Shown here: one piece after another, positions 51,129 to 59,339 of the stretch | Layout: each line of letters starts with the position of its first letter | Position numbering within the stretch: position 1 is the first letter of the stretch | From: Planctomycetota bacterium | Lineage (GTDB): Bacteria; Planctomycetota; Phycisphaerae; Phycisphaerales; SM1A02 | Assembly (NCBI GenBank): GCA_021414025.1 | Contig: JAIOPG010000004.1 | Location: 248,001 to 312,000, forward strand | Direction: 5' to 3' | Length of the DNA: 64,000 bases | The notes under the pieces: generated by a model | Database searches by the model: none | Seen by the model: only the letters and a program-made list of their open reading frames with translations | What the model was told of the DNA's origin: nothing | Made by a program: the position numbers and the translations under genes

Positions 51129-52764
51129 AGCGCCGCCAGATCGGATACATCGCGAGCATGCCGATGGGAATCGCCACCAGCGCCTCGCCGGCGCTTTCGA
51201 TGACCGCCAGGGTCTGAAACTTGGTCTCCATGCCCGAGATCTGTCCCATGGAAAGCGCGGCGGCGGTGAAGGCGACGGCGGCCTCGCGGAAGCCGAGCCG
51301 GCCCAGCGGATTCAGCGAAGCGGCGAACGAGGCCATCGACACCAGAAAAGTCTGCGCCAGAGTCAGCGGCAGCCCGAGCATCTGGATCGCCAGCAGCACG
51401 CGGCCGGTGGCGAAGAACAGATCAACAATGTGCAGGATGATGGAGCCCCAGAGCGCGATCGGATCGGTGATGAGCCGCTCCAGTCCCTTCGCCCGCTTTT
51501 GGATGAAGGCGCGAGTGGCGCACCAGCGGGTGAGGCCGCCGCCCAGCACGCCAACGGCGATCAGCACCGGCAGGAAGGTCCACGCGCCGAACTGGATCCA
51601 GGCGAAGGTGGCGGCGGTGATCGCGACCAGGGCTACGACGAAGGTGAAGGCCAGCGAGGCGAACCACGCGACCAGCTCCACGGCCCGGAACTGGTCGACC
51701 TGCATGGCGTAGGCGGCGCGGGTGAACATGCCGATCCGCACCGGCGCGTAGTTGAGCATGCTCGCCAGGGCGTTGATCCATTGCTGATCCCGGACGCGCA
51801 GCACGCGCACCGGCCGGGCCGCGATCCAGAAGGTGAGGCCGCTGACCACGATGCTGCCGAGCGAGCAGAGCAGGAGCCCGGCCACCGAGGTCCACGGCGC
51901 GTCGCGCAGCCGCTGCCAGCCCGACGTGTCCCGCGTTGCTCCGCTGATGCACCAGGCGATGAGCACCAGGCCCAGCGCGAAGCCCGCGATCTGCAGCATG
52001 AGCTTCTGCCAGGGCCGGGCGGCGGACTCTCGCTGCACGCGCTCGCGGGCGATGACCCACAGCGCGCGAAAGCCGTCGAGGGGACCGATCTTCTTGCCGC
52101 TGGTCCGGTCGCGCGGGCTGTAGGAGATCGGCACTTCGGCGATTTGCGCCCGCGCCCGCGCCAGCGCCGCCGTCATCTGCGGCTCGATGCCGAAGCGGTC
52201 CTCGGTGAGCAGGGGCAGGATTTCGCGCAGCAGGGGAATCCGGAAGAGCTTGTATCCCGTCTCCATGTCGTTGATGCGCAGGCCCGTGATCTGGTTGCTC
52301 AGGAAAGTGAGCAGCCGGTTCACCCCGGCGTGGAAGGTGCGCCCCGCGCCGACTGGTGCGGACTGCGCCCAGCGGTTCCCGAACACCGCCGACATCGGCT
52401 CGTCGGAAAGGGCGCCGACCAGCGCCGGATAGTCGCCCGGGTCATACTCCAGGTCGCCATCCTGCGTGATGACTGCGTCGGCTTCGCCGGCCAGTTCGAG
52501 CACTCGCGCAAATCCGGTCCGCAGCGCGGCGCCCTTGCCGCGGTTGGTCGCATGGGTGAAGAGCTCGAACTGCGAGCCAACCTGCCGGTGCAGGTGCGAA
52601 AGTCTTTGGGCGACATCCGCGGTGGCGGAGCCGCTCGCATCGTCCACCACGATCACCTTGAGCGACCAGCCGTTGGGCAGCCGCACGGCCATGACGCGCT
52701 CCACGCAGGGCTCGAGCGTGTGCGGTTCGTCGTAGACCGGGATGACCGCGAAGAGAACCGGCAT
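51091..52764 (-). CDS. Family 2 glycosyltransferase fused to a flippase-like membrane domain
   Basis: The 557-residue protein has an N-terminal GT2 domain (about 1-230): PVLFAVIPVYDEPHTLEPC, VIVVDDASGS, then the DXD block TQDGDLEYDPGDYP. It resembles dolichyl- or polyprenyl-phosphate sugar transferases. About 300 residues follow with some eight membrane helices similar to the lysylphosphatidylglycerol synthase/AglD flippase-like domain. It would load a lipid carrier with sugar and perhaps move it, for surface glycans. It starts 13 bp after floA. Confidence 0.8.
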   Translation of the reverse strand: MPVLFAVIPVYDEPHTLEPCVERVMAVRLPNGWSLKVIVVDDASGSATADVAQRLSHLHRQVGSQFELFTHATNRGKGAALRTGFARVLELAGEADAVITQDGDLEYDPGDYPALVGALSDEPMSAVFGNRWAQSAPVGAGRTFHAGVNRLLTFLSNQITGLRINDMETGYKLFRIPLLREILPLLTEDRFGIEPQMTAALARARAQIAEVPISYSPRDRTSGKKIGPLDGFRALWVIARERVQRESAARPWQKLMLQIAGFALGLVLIAWCISGATRDTSGWQRLRDAPWTSVAGLLLCSLGSIVVSGLTFWIAARPVRVLRVRDQQWINALASMLNYAPVRIGMFTRAAYAMQVDQFRAVELVAWFASLAFTFVVALVAITAATFAWIQFGAWTFLPVLIAVGVLGGGLTRWCATRAFIQKRAKGLERLITDPIALWGSIILHIVDLFFATGRVLLAIQMLGLPLTLAQTFLVSMASFAASLNPLGRLGFREAAVAFTAAALSMGQISGMETKFQTLAVIESAGEALVAIPIGMLAMYPIWRRFNRSKPGPGTAA

Positions 52765-52777
52765 CAGATCAAGTCGT

Positions 52778-53800
52778 TCAGCCGCCGGACTTGCCGATGG
52801 AGGAGCGCATGTCGGTGTCGGCCTGCACGTTCTTCATCTTGTAGAGATCCATCACGCCCAGATTGCCCGAGCGCAGCGCTTCGGAGATGGCCTTGGGAAT
52901 CTCCGCCTCGGCTAGCACGACCAGGGCGCGGTTCTTCTGCGCCTCGGCGAGATGCTCGGCTTCCTGCGCCACCGCCAGCGCGCGGCGCTGCTCCGCCTCG
53001 GCCTGGAAGCGCTTGCTGTCGGCCTCGGCCTGCGCGGTCTGCAGATTGGCGCCGATGTTGGCGCCGACGTCGATCTCGGCGATGTCGATGGAGAGAATCT
53101 CGAAGGCCGTTCCCGAGTCCAGCCCCTTGGCCAGCACGGTCTTGGAGATGCGGTCGGGCTGCTCGAGCACGGTCTTGTGGCTCTGCGAGGCGCCGATGGT
53201 GGCGATGATGCCTTCGCCGACGCGGGCGACAATCGTTTCCTCAGTGGCGCCGCCGACCAGGCGAACGAGATTGGTGCGCACCGTCACGCGCGCCTTGCAG
53301 CGCAACTGGATTCCATCCTGGGCCACCGCGTCCACCGTCAATTTTCCGCTGACCTGGCTCGGGCAGTCGATGACCTTCGGATCGACGCTGGTCTTGACCG
53401 CTTCCAGAATGTCGCGGCCGGCCAGGTCGATCGCCGTCGCGCGATCCCAGCCCAAATCAATCTTCGCCTTGTCGGAGGCAATCATGGCGCGGATGACCCG
53501 GTCCACGCGTCCGCCCGCCATGTAGTGGGCTTCGAGCATGTTGGTGGGCACCTCGATGCCGGCCTTCTTGGCCATGATCCGGTTCAGCACGATCACGCTT
53601 GGCGGAACCTTGCGCAGCCGCATCATGATCAGGTCGAGCAGGCTGACCCGGGCGCCGGAAAGAAACGCCTGCAGCCAGAGCTGCAGATACTGGCTGATGA
53701 TCACCAGAATGATCAGCCCGAACAGGGCGAGAATGCCGAAGCCGATCATCATGAGGTAGTACAGCGTGTCCGAGGCTGCAAGAATCAACGTGGTGTGCAT
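52778..53800 (-). CDS. floA: Flotillin-like protein FloA
   Basis: The 340-residue protein has an N-terminal membrane hairpin (about 10-36) and then the UPF0365/FloA region [34 protein letters not shown]-like domain follows, and then a helical Glu/Ala region ([20 protein letters not shown]) typical of flotillin oligomers. FloA organises membrane microdomains and is often encoded with NfeD. Here the two nfeD genes lie directly upstream on the same strand. ATG 53800 has TAGAAT 6 nt upstream and no Shine-Dalgarno. Confidence 0.92.
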   Translation of the reverse strand: MHTTLILAASDTLYYLMMIGFGILALFGLIILVIISQYLQLWLQAFLSGARVSLLDLIMMRLRKVPPSVIVLNRIMAKKAGIEVPTNMLEAHYMAGGRVDRVIRAMIASDKAKIDLGWDRATAIDLAGRDILEAVKTSVDPKVIDCPSQVSGKLTVDAVAQDGIQLRCKARVTVRTNLVRLVGGATEETIVARVGEGIIATIGASQSHKTVLEQPDRISKTVLAKGLDSGTAFEILSIDIAEIDVGANIGANLQTAQAEADSKRFQAEAEQRRALAVAQEAEHLAEAQKNRALVVLAEAEIPKAISEALRSGNLGVMDLYKMKNVQADTDMRSSIGKSGG

Positions 53801-53806
53801 GCGGCG

Positions 53807-53812
53807 ATTCTA
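53807..53812 (-). promoter_or_regulatory. Putative -10 element for leaderless floA
   Basis: On the minus strand TAGAAT (5 of 6 consensus bases) is followed by 6 nt and the ATG at 53800. It lies in the 45-bp gap after the short nfeD gene. Confidence 0.55.
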
Positions 53813-53845
53813 ACAAGGGATCGCGCATGCAGGCGCGGCGCTCGG

Positions 53846-54397
53846 TCACTTGGAATCGTCGGCCCGGACGCGCAGCGTGCCATCTTCCACGCCGGTCACT
53901 CGAACGTGCCGGCCCACCTCGATGAATCCTTCTTCGGCCAGCGCTTCGCGCCGATCCGACCCGATGCGGATCCAACCCACCGGCCGCAACGTGGTCTCCG
54001 CGCGGCCCACGGTTCCGATCGCAATAGTGCCCGACACGCTCACACCGGCTTCGCCCGGTTGCGTCCGCGAAGGATCCTGGATGGATTGCGAAAGCACGAC
54101 GCGGTGCGCCAGCGGCGAATTGCTCCAGAGCTTCAATCCATATCCGATCATGACCGGCGCTCCGGCGAGCGAGGCCGCCAGCGAGGCGAGACCCCAGGTG
54201 GCCGAATGCATGAAGAAGCAGAAGACCCCCGAGGCCGCCGCGAGCACGCAGAGCGTGGCGATCAATCCGCCGCTGGGAAGGACAAACTCCAGCGCGAACA
54301 GGATCAACGCGGCGCCGAAAAGCGCGAAACCCCAGATCAGCCAGGCGTCGTCCGGCGCGGCGGCGGCCTGCTGGGCCAGCATCAGAATGGAATTCAT
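53846..54397 (-). CDS. Short NfeD-family protein
   Basis: The 183-residue protein has two or three membrane helices and a C-terminal OB-fold NfeD domain (GRAETTLRPVGWIRIGSDRR). It lacks the protease domain of the long form. It overlaps the stop of the long nfeD gene as ATGA and precedes floA by 45 bp. Known NfeD-flotillin pairs suggest it helps FloA at the membrane. Confidence 0.82.
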   Translation of the reverse strand: MNSILMLAQQAAAAPDDAWLIWGFALFGAALILFALEFVLPSGGLIATLCVLAAASGVFCFFMHSATWGLASLAASLAGAPVMIGYGLKLWSNSPLAHRVVLSQSIQDPSRTQPGEAGVSVSGTIAIGTVGRAETTLRPVGWIRIGSDRREALAEEGFIEVGRHVRVTGVEDGTLRVRADDSK

Positions 54398-56097
54398 GTC
54401 ACGTGCTCCACGATCATTTCATTGCCTTCGGCCCGGAGGATACGGACACGGGCGCCAGCGGGAATCCACGATCCTTCGCTGCGGGCGTCGAAGCGGACTC
54501 CATCAAGCTCAATCCGGCCCACCGGGCGCAGGTCGGTCGCGGCCAGCGCCGTCGTTCCGGCCGCTGGTGCCGCAAGCCTTGAAGTCGCAGCGGTCGCAAC
54601 ACCCAGCGCGGCGGTGTTCACCGCGGACTTCCACGGCCCAAACATCTGCAGCCTGGGTCCCAGCAGCCAGGTGACCAGCACCGCGCCTCCGACCGAAGTC
54701 ACCAGCGACGCCACGCCAAGAAAAGCCTGCCGTGCGGTGGACTCCGGCGTGGGGTCGGAGACCAGGAACAATCCGATCACGCCCGCGGTGAAAGCCGCGA
54801 CTCCAAGAATTCCGCTGACCAGCGAGCCGGGAAACAGCAGCATCTCGAGGGCGATCAACACCAGCCCGACCAGGATCGCCAGCGCCGGCCACCACTCGGA
54901 AAGCCCGGCGAGAAAGGAGCCGCCCGCCAGCAGCATCACGCAGATGGCCCCGGCCAGGCCGAACATGCCCAGCCCCGGCGAGGACATCTCGCCGAAGAAG
55001 CAGATGACCAGGATGGTGACCAGCAGCGTGCGTGCCCACCAGCTTGTGAGCAGCCTCGCCAGCTGCTCGCTCCAAGGAGCGGAGATCACGAAGATCTGGC
55101 TTGCGCCAAGGAACGATTTCATCTGCGCCTCGTCGGCGATCGTGGCCGAAGCCACTCCCAGGGCGATGGCTTCGTCGGCCTGCAGGGTCAGCAACTCGTT
55201 CGCCGCGTCGATTTGTGAAACCAGCCGCAGACGCGGGCGGTCCGCTGCGGTCAGCGGGGCGCGGCTGGGCAGGATTGCCTGGTTTCGATTCGATTCCGAG
55301 GCGGCCTCCACGGATTCGGCTTGGCGCAGCGCATCCGTCCGAAAGGGAATCAGCGTCGGCGCTTCCGCAGCCACGTCACCGGTTTCACCTGACTCCGATC
55401 CCGTTGGCGATTGCGTTGCTTCCGGATCCGCCGACGATGTCACTGGCGCAATCGCCGCGGACGGACTTCCACGCGTGCGAACGGGTGCTTCGCCGAAAAC
55501 CGCCTGGTACTCGTTGGCGTCCACCACATAGCGCTCCCCGCGGGCGCCGTCCTCGACCAGCCAGAGCTCTTCGCCCACGGCCACAAAGGCACGGGCCAGC
55601 CGCTCGTCGTGGCCGGCGCGGCGGGAGCTGTCCGTGACCTCCGACAACAGCGGGGCCTCCAACTTGGCCCGCTCCGGGGCGGGCAGCGCCACCAACCCGG
55701 CCAGCGGCATGGCGGCGATCGGCGCGGCGTCGCCCAGCACTGCGTGCGGCGCCACCACAATTTCCCGGCACGCCAGCGCGGTGATGACACCGGCGCTGTA
55801 GGCCCGCGGCCGGATCCACGCGATGGTGTTCGGCGGGTAGTCCGCCTTGATCTGGCGGCAGAGCTCCAGCGTCGCCAGCAGGTCGCCCCCCGGCGTGTCC
55901 AGCTGCAGCACGATCGCGTCGGCGCCGCCGGCGCGGGCCTGCGCCAGGCGCCGGGACAGACCGGACACGGTCAGCGCATCCATCTCGCCCTCGATCGGAA
56001 GGATGCAGACCACCGACGCCTTGCGTGCGGAGGGGATTCCCGTTGGCGGGGCGGCAAGCTGGAAAAGGAGAAGCGGCAGGAGCCAGAGGGAAGTCAC
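54394..56097 (-). CDS. NfeD-type membrane-bound serine protease
   Basis: The 567-residue protein starts with a signal helix, then a ClpP/SppA-like protease domain at about 30-170. Its segments are ADAIVLQLDTPGGDLLATLE and IRPRAYSAGVITALACREIVV, where the Ser of YSAG is the likely nucleophile. Four or five membrane helices and a C-terminal NfeD OB domain (TDLRPVGRIELDGVRFDARSE) follow. The start is GTG 56097 with TAGAAT 6 nt upstream. With the short nfeD and floA it forms a typical NfeD-flotillin operon. Confidence 0.85.
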   Translation of the reverse strand: MTSLWLLPLLLFQLAAPPTGIPSARKASVVCILPIEGEMDALTVSGLSRRLAQARAGGADAIVLQLDTPGGDLLATLELCRQIKADYPPNTIAWIRPRAYSAGVITALACREIVVAPHAVLGDAAPIAAMPLAGLVALPAPERAKLEAPLLSEVTDSSRRAGHDERLARAFVAVGEELWLVEDGARGERYVVDANEYQAVFGEAPVRTRGSPSAAIAPVTSSADPEATQSPTGSESGETGDVAAEAPTLIPFRTDALRQAESVEAASESNRNQAILPSRAPLTAADRPRLRLVSQIDAANELLTLQADEAIALGVASATIADEAQMKSFLGASQIFVISAPWSEQLARLLTSWWARTLLVTILVICFFGEMSSPGLGMFGLAGAICVMLLAGGSFLAGLSEWWPALAILVGLVLIALEMLLFPGSLVSGILGVAAFTAGVIGLFLVSDPTPESTARQAFLGVASLVTSVGGAVLVTWLLGPRLQMFGPWKSAVNTAALGVATAATSRLAAPAAGTTALAATDLRPVGRIELDGVRFDARSEGSWIPAGARVRILRAEGNEMIVEHVT

Positions 56098-56103
56098 GCC
56101 GGG

Positions 56104-56109
56104 ATTCTA
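56104..56109 (-). promoter_or_regulatory. Putative -10 element for leaderless nfeD
   Basis: On the minus strand TAGAAT is followed by 6 nt and the GTG at 56097. The layout is the same as at floA, which has the same hexamer. Confidence 0.55.
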
Positions 56110-56210
56110 GTTGCTGGGAGCGATGCGTCGAATGAATCGCGGTTGCGACAAATGGAAGGCGCATGATGGCAATTCATTCAGCGAATCGAGGTCGCGATGA
56201 GAGCCGGGAG

Positions 56211-56242
56211 CAAAAGAAAAGGGCCGGTCTTTCGACCGGCCC
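56211..56242 (-). terminator. Rho-independent terminator after the pilin gene
   Basis: On the minus strand a perfect 9-bp stem GGGCCGGTC with GACCGGCCC encloses a 4-nt loop and is followed by TTTTCTTTTG. It starts about 30 nt after the stop of the pilin-like gene. Confidence 0.92.
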
Positions 56243-56271
56243 TTGAAAGTGCAAGTGAATCGCGAAGGGAC

Positions 56272-57258
56272 TCAATCCCAGTTCTTGTCTTCGTCCTTGA
56301 TGACCGTCTTGGTGAAGGTCGCGCCGGTGAGGGTCGCGGTGACTTCCTTGACGACGCAGAGGTAGGCGTCCGTGGTTCCCACGGTGTCATCGCCCTTGAA
56401 GATGTTGTCGAAACCAAGAGCCGCCGTACCGGAGGTCGCGGCCGAGCCGCAGGAGGTGTCGCCCGAGGGGGGAGTCTTGCCGCCGGGGACGCAGACCATG
56501 CCTTCCGGATAGAAGGTTCGAGCGAAGGAGAGATGGTCATCGTTGTAGCAGAGGTTGCCTTCCCATTCGTTCTTCGCTCCGTGAATCTCGAGCGTCTTGG
56601 AATTGGTGTAGTCGTCGGCGTCGGTGACTCCAAACTTCACGCCGCGGTTGCCCACGATCGGGAAGCGGCTGCCGCTGGTGGCACCCACGCGCCACTGCAT
56701 GTCGCGGCGGCAGGAGACCTTGGCGGTCGAGTCCTTCATGAGCAGGGGCATCGCCGCGTAGCTGGTGCCGCTGATCGTGGTGAGGTCGGTCTGGAAATTG
56801 CCCTTGACGCCCGGGTTGGACGAGCTCGGGTTGGTCAGGTCGCCGTCCCAGTACACGTCGGCGGCCGGCTTGTACTGGTTGTAGTCGTAGTTCGAGCAGA
56901 CCGCCACGTTGCCCGATGCCTCGGAGGGGCTGACCAGAATCTGCGGAGAGATGAACTGCTGCGCGATGCAGGCCGAGTAGAGGTTGGCATGACTGTTCTT
57001 GCCTTCATCCTCGGTGCCGCGGCCGGGCAGCGTGCCGATCCGGTTGATCTCGCCAGGAAGCGGGAAGGTGCCGCGCGGGCTGTCCGTTCCCTTGGTGACC
57101 CAGGCCTTGTGGACCTGCTGGATCTGGGTTCCATCCTTGACCTGGCGGGCCGTGGCTCGGGCCTTGGCCAGCGCGGGCAGGAGGAGTCCCAGCAGGAGGG
57201 CGATGATCGCCATGACGACGAGCAATTCAATCAGCGTAAATCCATTGTGCTTTTTCAT
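56272..57258 (-). CDS. Prepilin-like protein, second of a tandem pair
   Basis: The 328-residue protein begins KKHNGFTLIELLVVMAIIALL, a prepilin leader and methylated helix with Glu at position 5. A large domain follows with NEWEGNLCYNDDHLSFARTF near residue 235, the place of the planctomycete H-X9-DG motif. Such proteins are numerous in planctomycetes and may form surface pseudopili or be secretion substrates. It resembles the next upstream gene throughout, for example the HAKAW-type region after the helix and the YKPAADVYWDGDLT segment. A strong terminator follows it. Confidence 0.82.
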   Translation of the reverse strand: MKKHNGFTLIELLVVMAIIALLLGLLLPALAKARATARQVKDGTQIQQVHKAWVTKGTDSPRGTFPLPGEINRIGTLPGRGTEDEGKNSHANLYSACIAQQFISPQILVSPSEASGNVAVCSNYDYNQYKPAADVYWDGDLTNPSSSNPGVKGNFQTDLTTISGTSYAAMPLLMKDSTAKVSCRRDMQWRVGATSGSRFPIVGNRGVKFGVTDADDYTNSKTLEIHGAKNEWEGNLCYNDDHLSFARTFYPEGMVCVPGGKTPPSGDTSCGSAATSGTAALGFDNIFKGDDTVGTTDAYLCVVKEVTATLTGATFTKTVIKDEDKNWD

Positions 57259-57316
57259 AGTTGTGTTCTCGTTAAGAAAGGTGTGGAAAGTTTGAGACGA
57301 ATCAGATCATGAAACG

Positions 57317-57340
57317 CAGCCCGCGTCAGCCGGCGGGCTG
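57317..57340 (-). terminator. Hairpin between the two pilin genes
   Basis: Perfect 8-bp arms CAGCCCGC and GCGGGCTG flank an 8-nt loop that includes the stop codon of the upstream pilin gene. On the minus strand only a short U run follows. It may act as a partial terminator or protect the 3' end of the upstream message. Confidence 0.4.
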
Positions 57341-58357
57341 GGTGCTGCCGTCGTCGTTCGGATCGAACAGCGGGTCTCCGATGTTGACCTGCGAAATGGT
57401 GCTGGAGAAGATGCCCAGCCAGGTGTCGCCGGCCGAGCGAGGAAGCAGGGTCGTGCCGTTGGGACCGCCGGTCTTGTTGCACTTGGTGGCGGTCTTGGAG
57501 GTGGCGGAGGTCGGGAAGTCAGCGTCGAAGATGTCGTCGCGCTTCGAATCGGCGCCGCCGCACTCGTAGACCACGCCCTCAGGCTTGAAGGAGGTGGTCA
57601 GATCGATGTGGTTGTCGGCGAAGCAGACATTGCCGTTCCATTCCTGCTTCGGCCCGATGATGCCCACCGCGTAGCAGTGGATGGACGTGTTGGGATCGGT
57701 GCGGAAGGAAGGCTTCAAACCGCGGGTGCTCATGAGCGGCTTGGTCGAATCGGCGGTGTTCTTCCACTGCGTGTCGCGGCGAATGCCCCAAAGAGCGTTG
57801 TGGGCATACGAAGTGTTGCACCATCCTGGAAGCGGTGACGCACTACCTGTGATGGGGTCTTTGGTGAAAGTTTGAGTTGACGCGTTGGCAGGCATGGAGG
57901 TCGCGGAGACCTTGTCGCCGAATCCATAGTCCCAGTACACATCGAGGGCGGGCTTGTACTTGGTGAAATCGTAGGGACGGGTTCCGCCCTTGCCCATTTC
58001 CACCACGAGCGGGTTGCGCTCGGTCGGGCCATAGACCAGGTCGGGGTTGAAGTATTCCTTTGCGATCATGCAGGAATAAAGGTTGCGAGTGGTGTTCGCG
58101 CCATACGCTTCCTCGCCGACGCCCTGCTCCGAACCCTGGCGATCGATCATGCCGGGAACCGGAAGGGAGCCCTTCTTGTCGCTGTTGGCGGCAATGAGCA
58201 TGCCGGCGTGGATCTGCTTGATCTGGGCGCGATCCTTGGTTTCGCGGGCGTTCTGCTGGGCCTTGGACAGGGCGGGCAGCAGAAGACCGATGAGCAGCGC
58301 GATGATTGAAATGACGACCAGAAGTTCGATGAGAGTGAAGCCGCGATTCTTACGCAT
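57326..58357 (-). CDS. Prepilin-like protein, first of a tandem pair
   Basis: From ATG 58357 (GGAG upstream) the 343-residue product starts RKNRGFTLIELLVVISIIALL, a prepilin leader. The following domain includes YKPALDVYWDYGFGDK and KQEWNGNVCFADNHIDLTTS, the counterpart of the family's H-X9-DG region. It resembles the downstream pilin gene over its whole length, so the pair arose by duplication. No pilus ATPase or peptidase is beside it, but the type II secretion operon in this window could process or assemble it. Confidence 0.82.
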   Translation of the reverse strand: MRKNRGFTLIELLVVISIIALLIGLLLPALSKAQQNARETKDRAQIKQIHAGMLIAANSDKKGSLPVPGMIDRQGSEQGVGEEAYGANTTRNLYSCMIAKEYFNPDLVYGPTERNPLVVEMGKGGTRPYDFTKYKPALDVYWDYGFGDKVSATSMPANASTQTFTKDPITGSASPLPGWCNTSYAHNALWGIRRDTQWKNTADSTKPLMSTRGLKPSFRTDPNTSIHCYAVGIIGPKQEWNGNVCFADNHIDLTTSFKPEGVVYECGGADSKRDDIFDADFPTSATSKTATKCNKTGGPNGTTLLPRSAGDTWLGIFSSTISQVNIGDPLFDPNDDGSTQPAG

Positions 58358-58423
58358 TGGAAATCTCCATTGGGGTGACTCAGTCAAAGCAACGCACGGC
58401 GGGCAAGGCCGCTCCATCAAAGC

Positions 58424-58445
58424 GGGGTGCCTACGCAGGCACCCC
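58424..58445 (-). promoter_or_regulatory. Perfect hairpin in the pilin leader
   Basis: Nine-base arms GGGGTGCCT and AGGCACCCC flank a 4-nt loop. It lies about 65 nt upstream of the pilin ATG on the minus strand. It may stabilise the mRNA or form an attenuator; no long U run follows it. Confidence 0.45.
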
Positions 58446-58824
58446 GATCCTGCGAAGCCTGGTCGCAGGAGGGATCGGTCAAATGGATCCATGTCGTGTA
58501 TCGGACACATTTGACTGCAAATTCAGTTCGGAACAGGCAATACGCGTTCAGGGCCTTTTGGCGTGGATTTTCACCCAAACCTGGGGTCTGATGTTCTTTC
58601 CATTGGTGAGAAACTGCCGTCGCCAAGAAAGATCTTGAATTGCCTTACCACTCAGGATGTCGGCTGCCGCGGGCCGATGAAGGGTTGGTTTCCCAACCAA
58701 ATGAGTGCATTTTGCTTTCGGAAATCTCCGATCGCGGATATGTGCACGCAGCAGTCAGTGAGCAAGATACCAATCAATTGAGCAAGGTCAAGAAGAAATA
58801 AAGATCTTGACAGGATTCGTTTCG

Positions 58825-58854
58825 TTGACGAAGTCCCCCCGGTTCCGTCAATAT
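58825..58854 (+). promoter_or_regulatory. Possible promoter of ridA
   Basis: TTGACG (58825-58830), an 18-bp spacer and CAATAT (58849-58854) precede ATG 58861 by 6 nt, so the RNA would be leaderless. The -10 matches only 3 of 6 bases. A TTGACA at 58807 lies further upstream. Confidence 0.35.
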
Positions 58855-58860
58855 GCCAAA

Positions 58861-59328
58861 ATGAATGAAACCCCATCCCAACGTCTGAATGTTCTTGGAC
58901 TTGCCCTGCCCCCCGCCCCCAAGCCGGTAGCCGCCTATATCCCCTTTGTGCGGACGGGCAACCTGGTCTATATCAGTGGCCAGCTGCCTTTCCAGGATGG
59001 GAAGTTGGTGGCAACAGGGTCAGTTCCCTCCACGACCTCAATCGAGGCCGCGGCCGCGGCGGCAAGGCAGGCGGTCTTGAATGGACTGGCGGTTCTGGCA
59101 GATGCCGCAGGGGGGCTGGACCGGGTTCGAAAAATTGTCCGGGTGGGGGTTTTTGTCTGCAGCGATCCGGGGTTCACCGAGCAACCCAAGGTGGCCAATG
59201 GAGCGAGCGAATTGCTGCAGCAGATCTTCGGCGAGGCGGGCCGCCATGCCCGGGCCGCGGTGGGCAACATCGCCCTGCCTTTGGGGGCCAGCGTGGAAGT
59301 GGAATTGCTGGCCGAAGTCAGCCCCTGA
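58861..59328 (+). CDS. ridA: RidA-family enamine/imine deaminase
   Basis: RidA proteins hydrolyse reactive enamines and imines made by PLP enzymes. From ATG 58861 the 155-residue protein has the family blocks YIPFVRTGNLVYISGQLPFQ, LAVLADAAGGLDRVRKIVRV, and the C-terminal GNIALPLGASVEVELLAEV. The ending resembles the TdcF/YjgH-like subgroup in which the arginine of the active site varies. A frame extension to 58807 is open but lacks a family start. The gene is convergent with the kinase gene 11 bp away. Confidence 0.85.
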   Translation: MNETPSQRLNVLGLALPPAPKPVAAYIPFVRTGNLVYISGQLPFQDGKLVATGSVPSTTSIEAAAAAARQAVLNGLAVLADAAGGLDRVRKIVRVGVFVCSDPGFTEQPKVANGASELLQQIFGEAGRHARAAVGNIALPLGASVEVELLAEVSP

Positions 59329-59339
59329 GTCGAGTGCGC

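Larger units (their letters stand above)
58358..58860. other. Intergenic region between the pilin pair and ridA
   Basis: About 500 bp without a convincing gene. It holds the leader of the pilin gene with a perfect hairpin (58424-58445), a second 6-bp hairpin (58683-58698, GGTTGG with CCAACC) and the ridA promoter near its right end. It is richer in A and T than its surroundings. Confidence 0.5.

Noticed and set aside
58683-58698. Small GGTTGG/CCAACC hairpin
   Set aside because: No gene ends nearby and no U run follows; it is mentioned only as part of the intergenic region.
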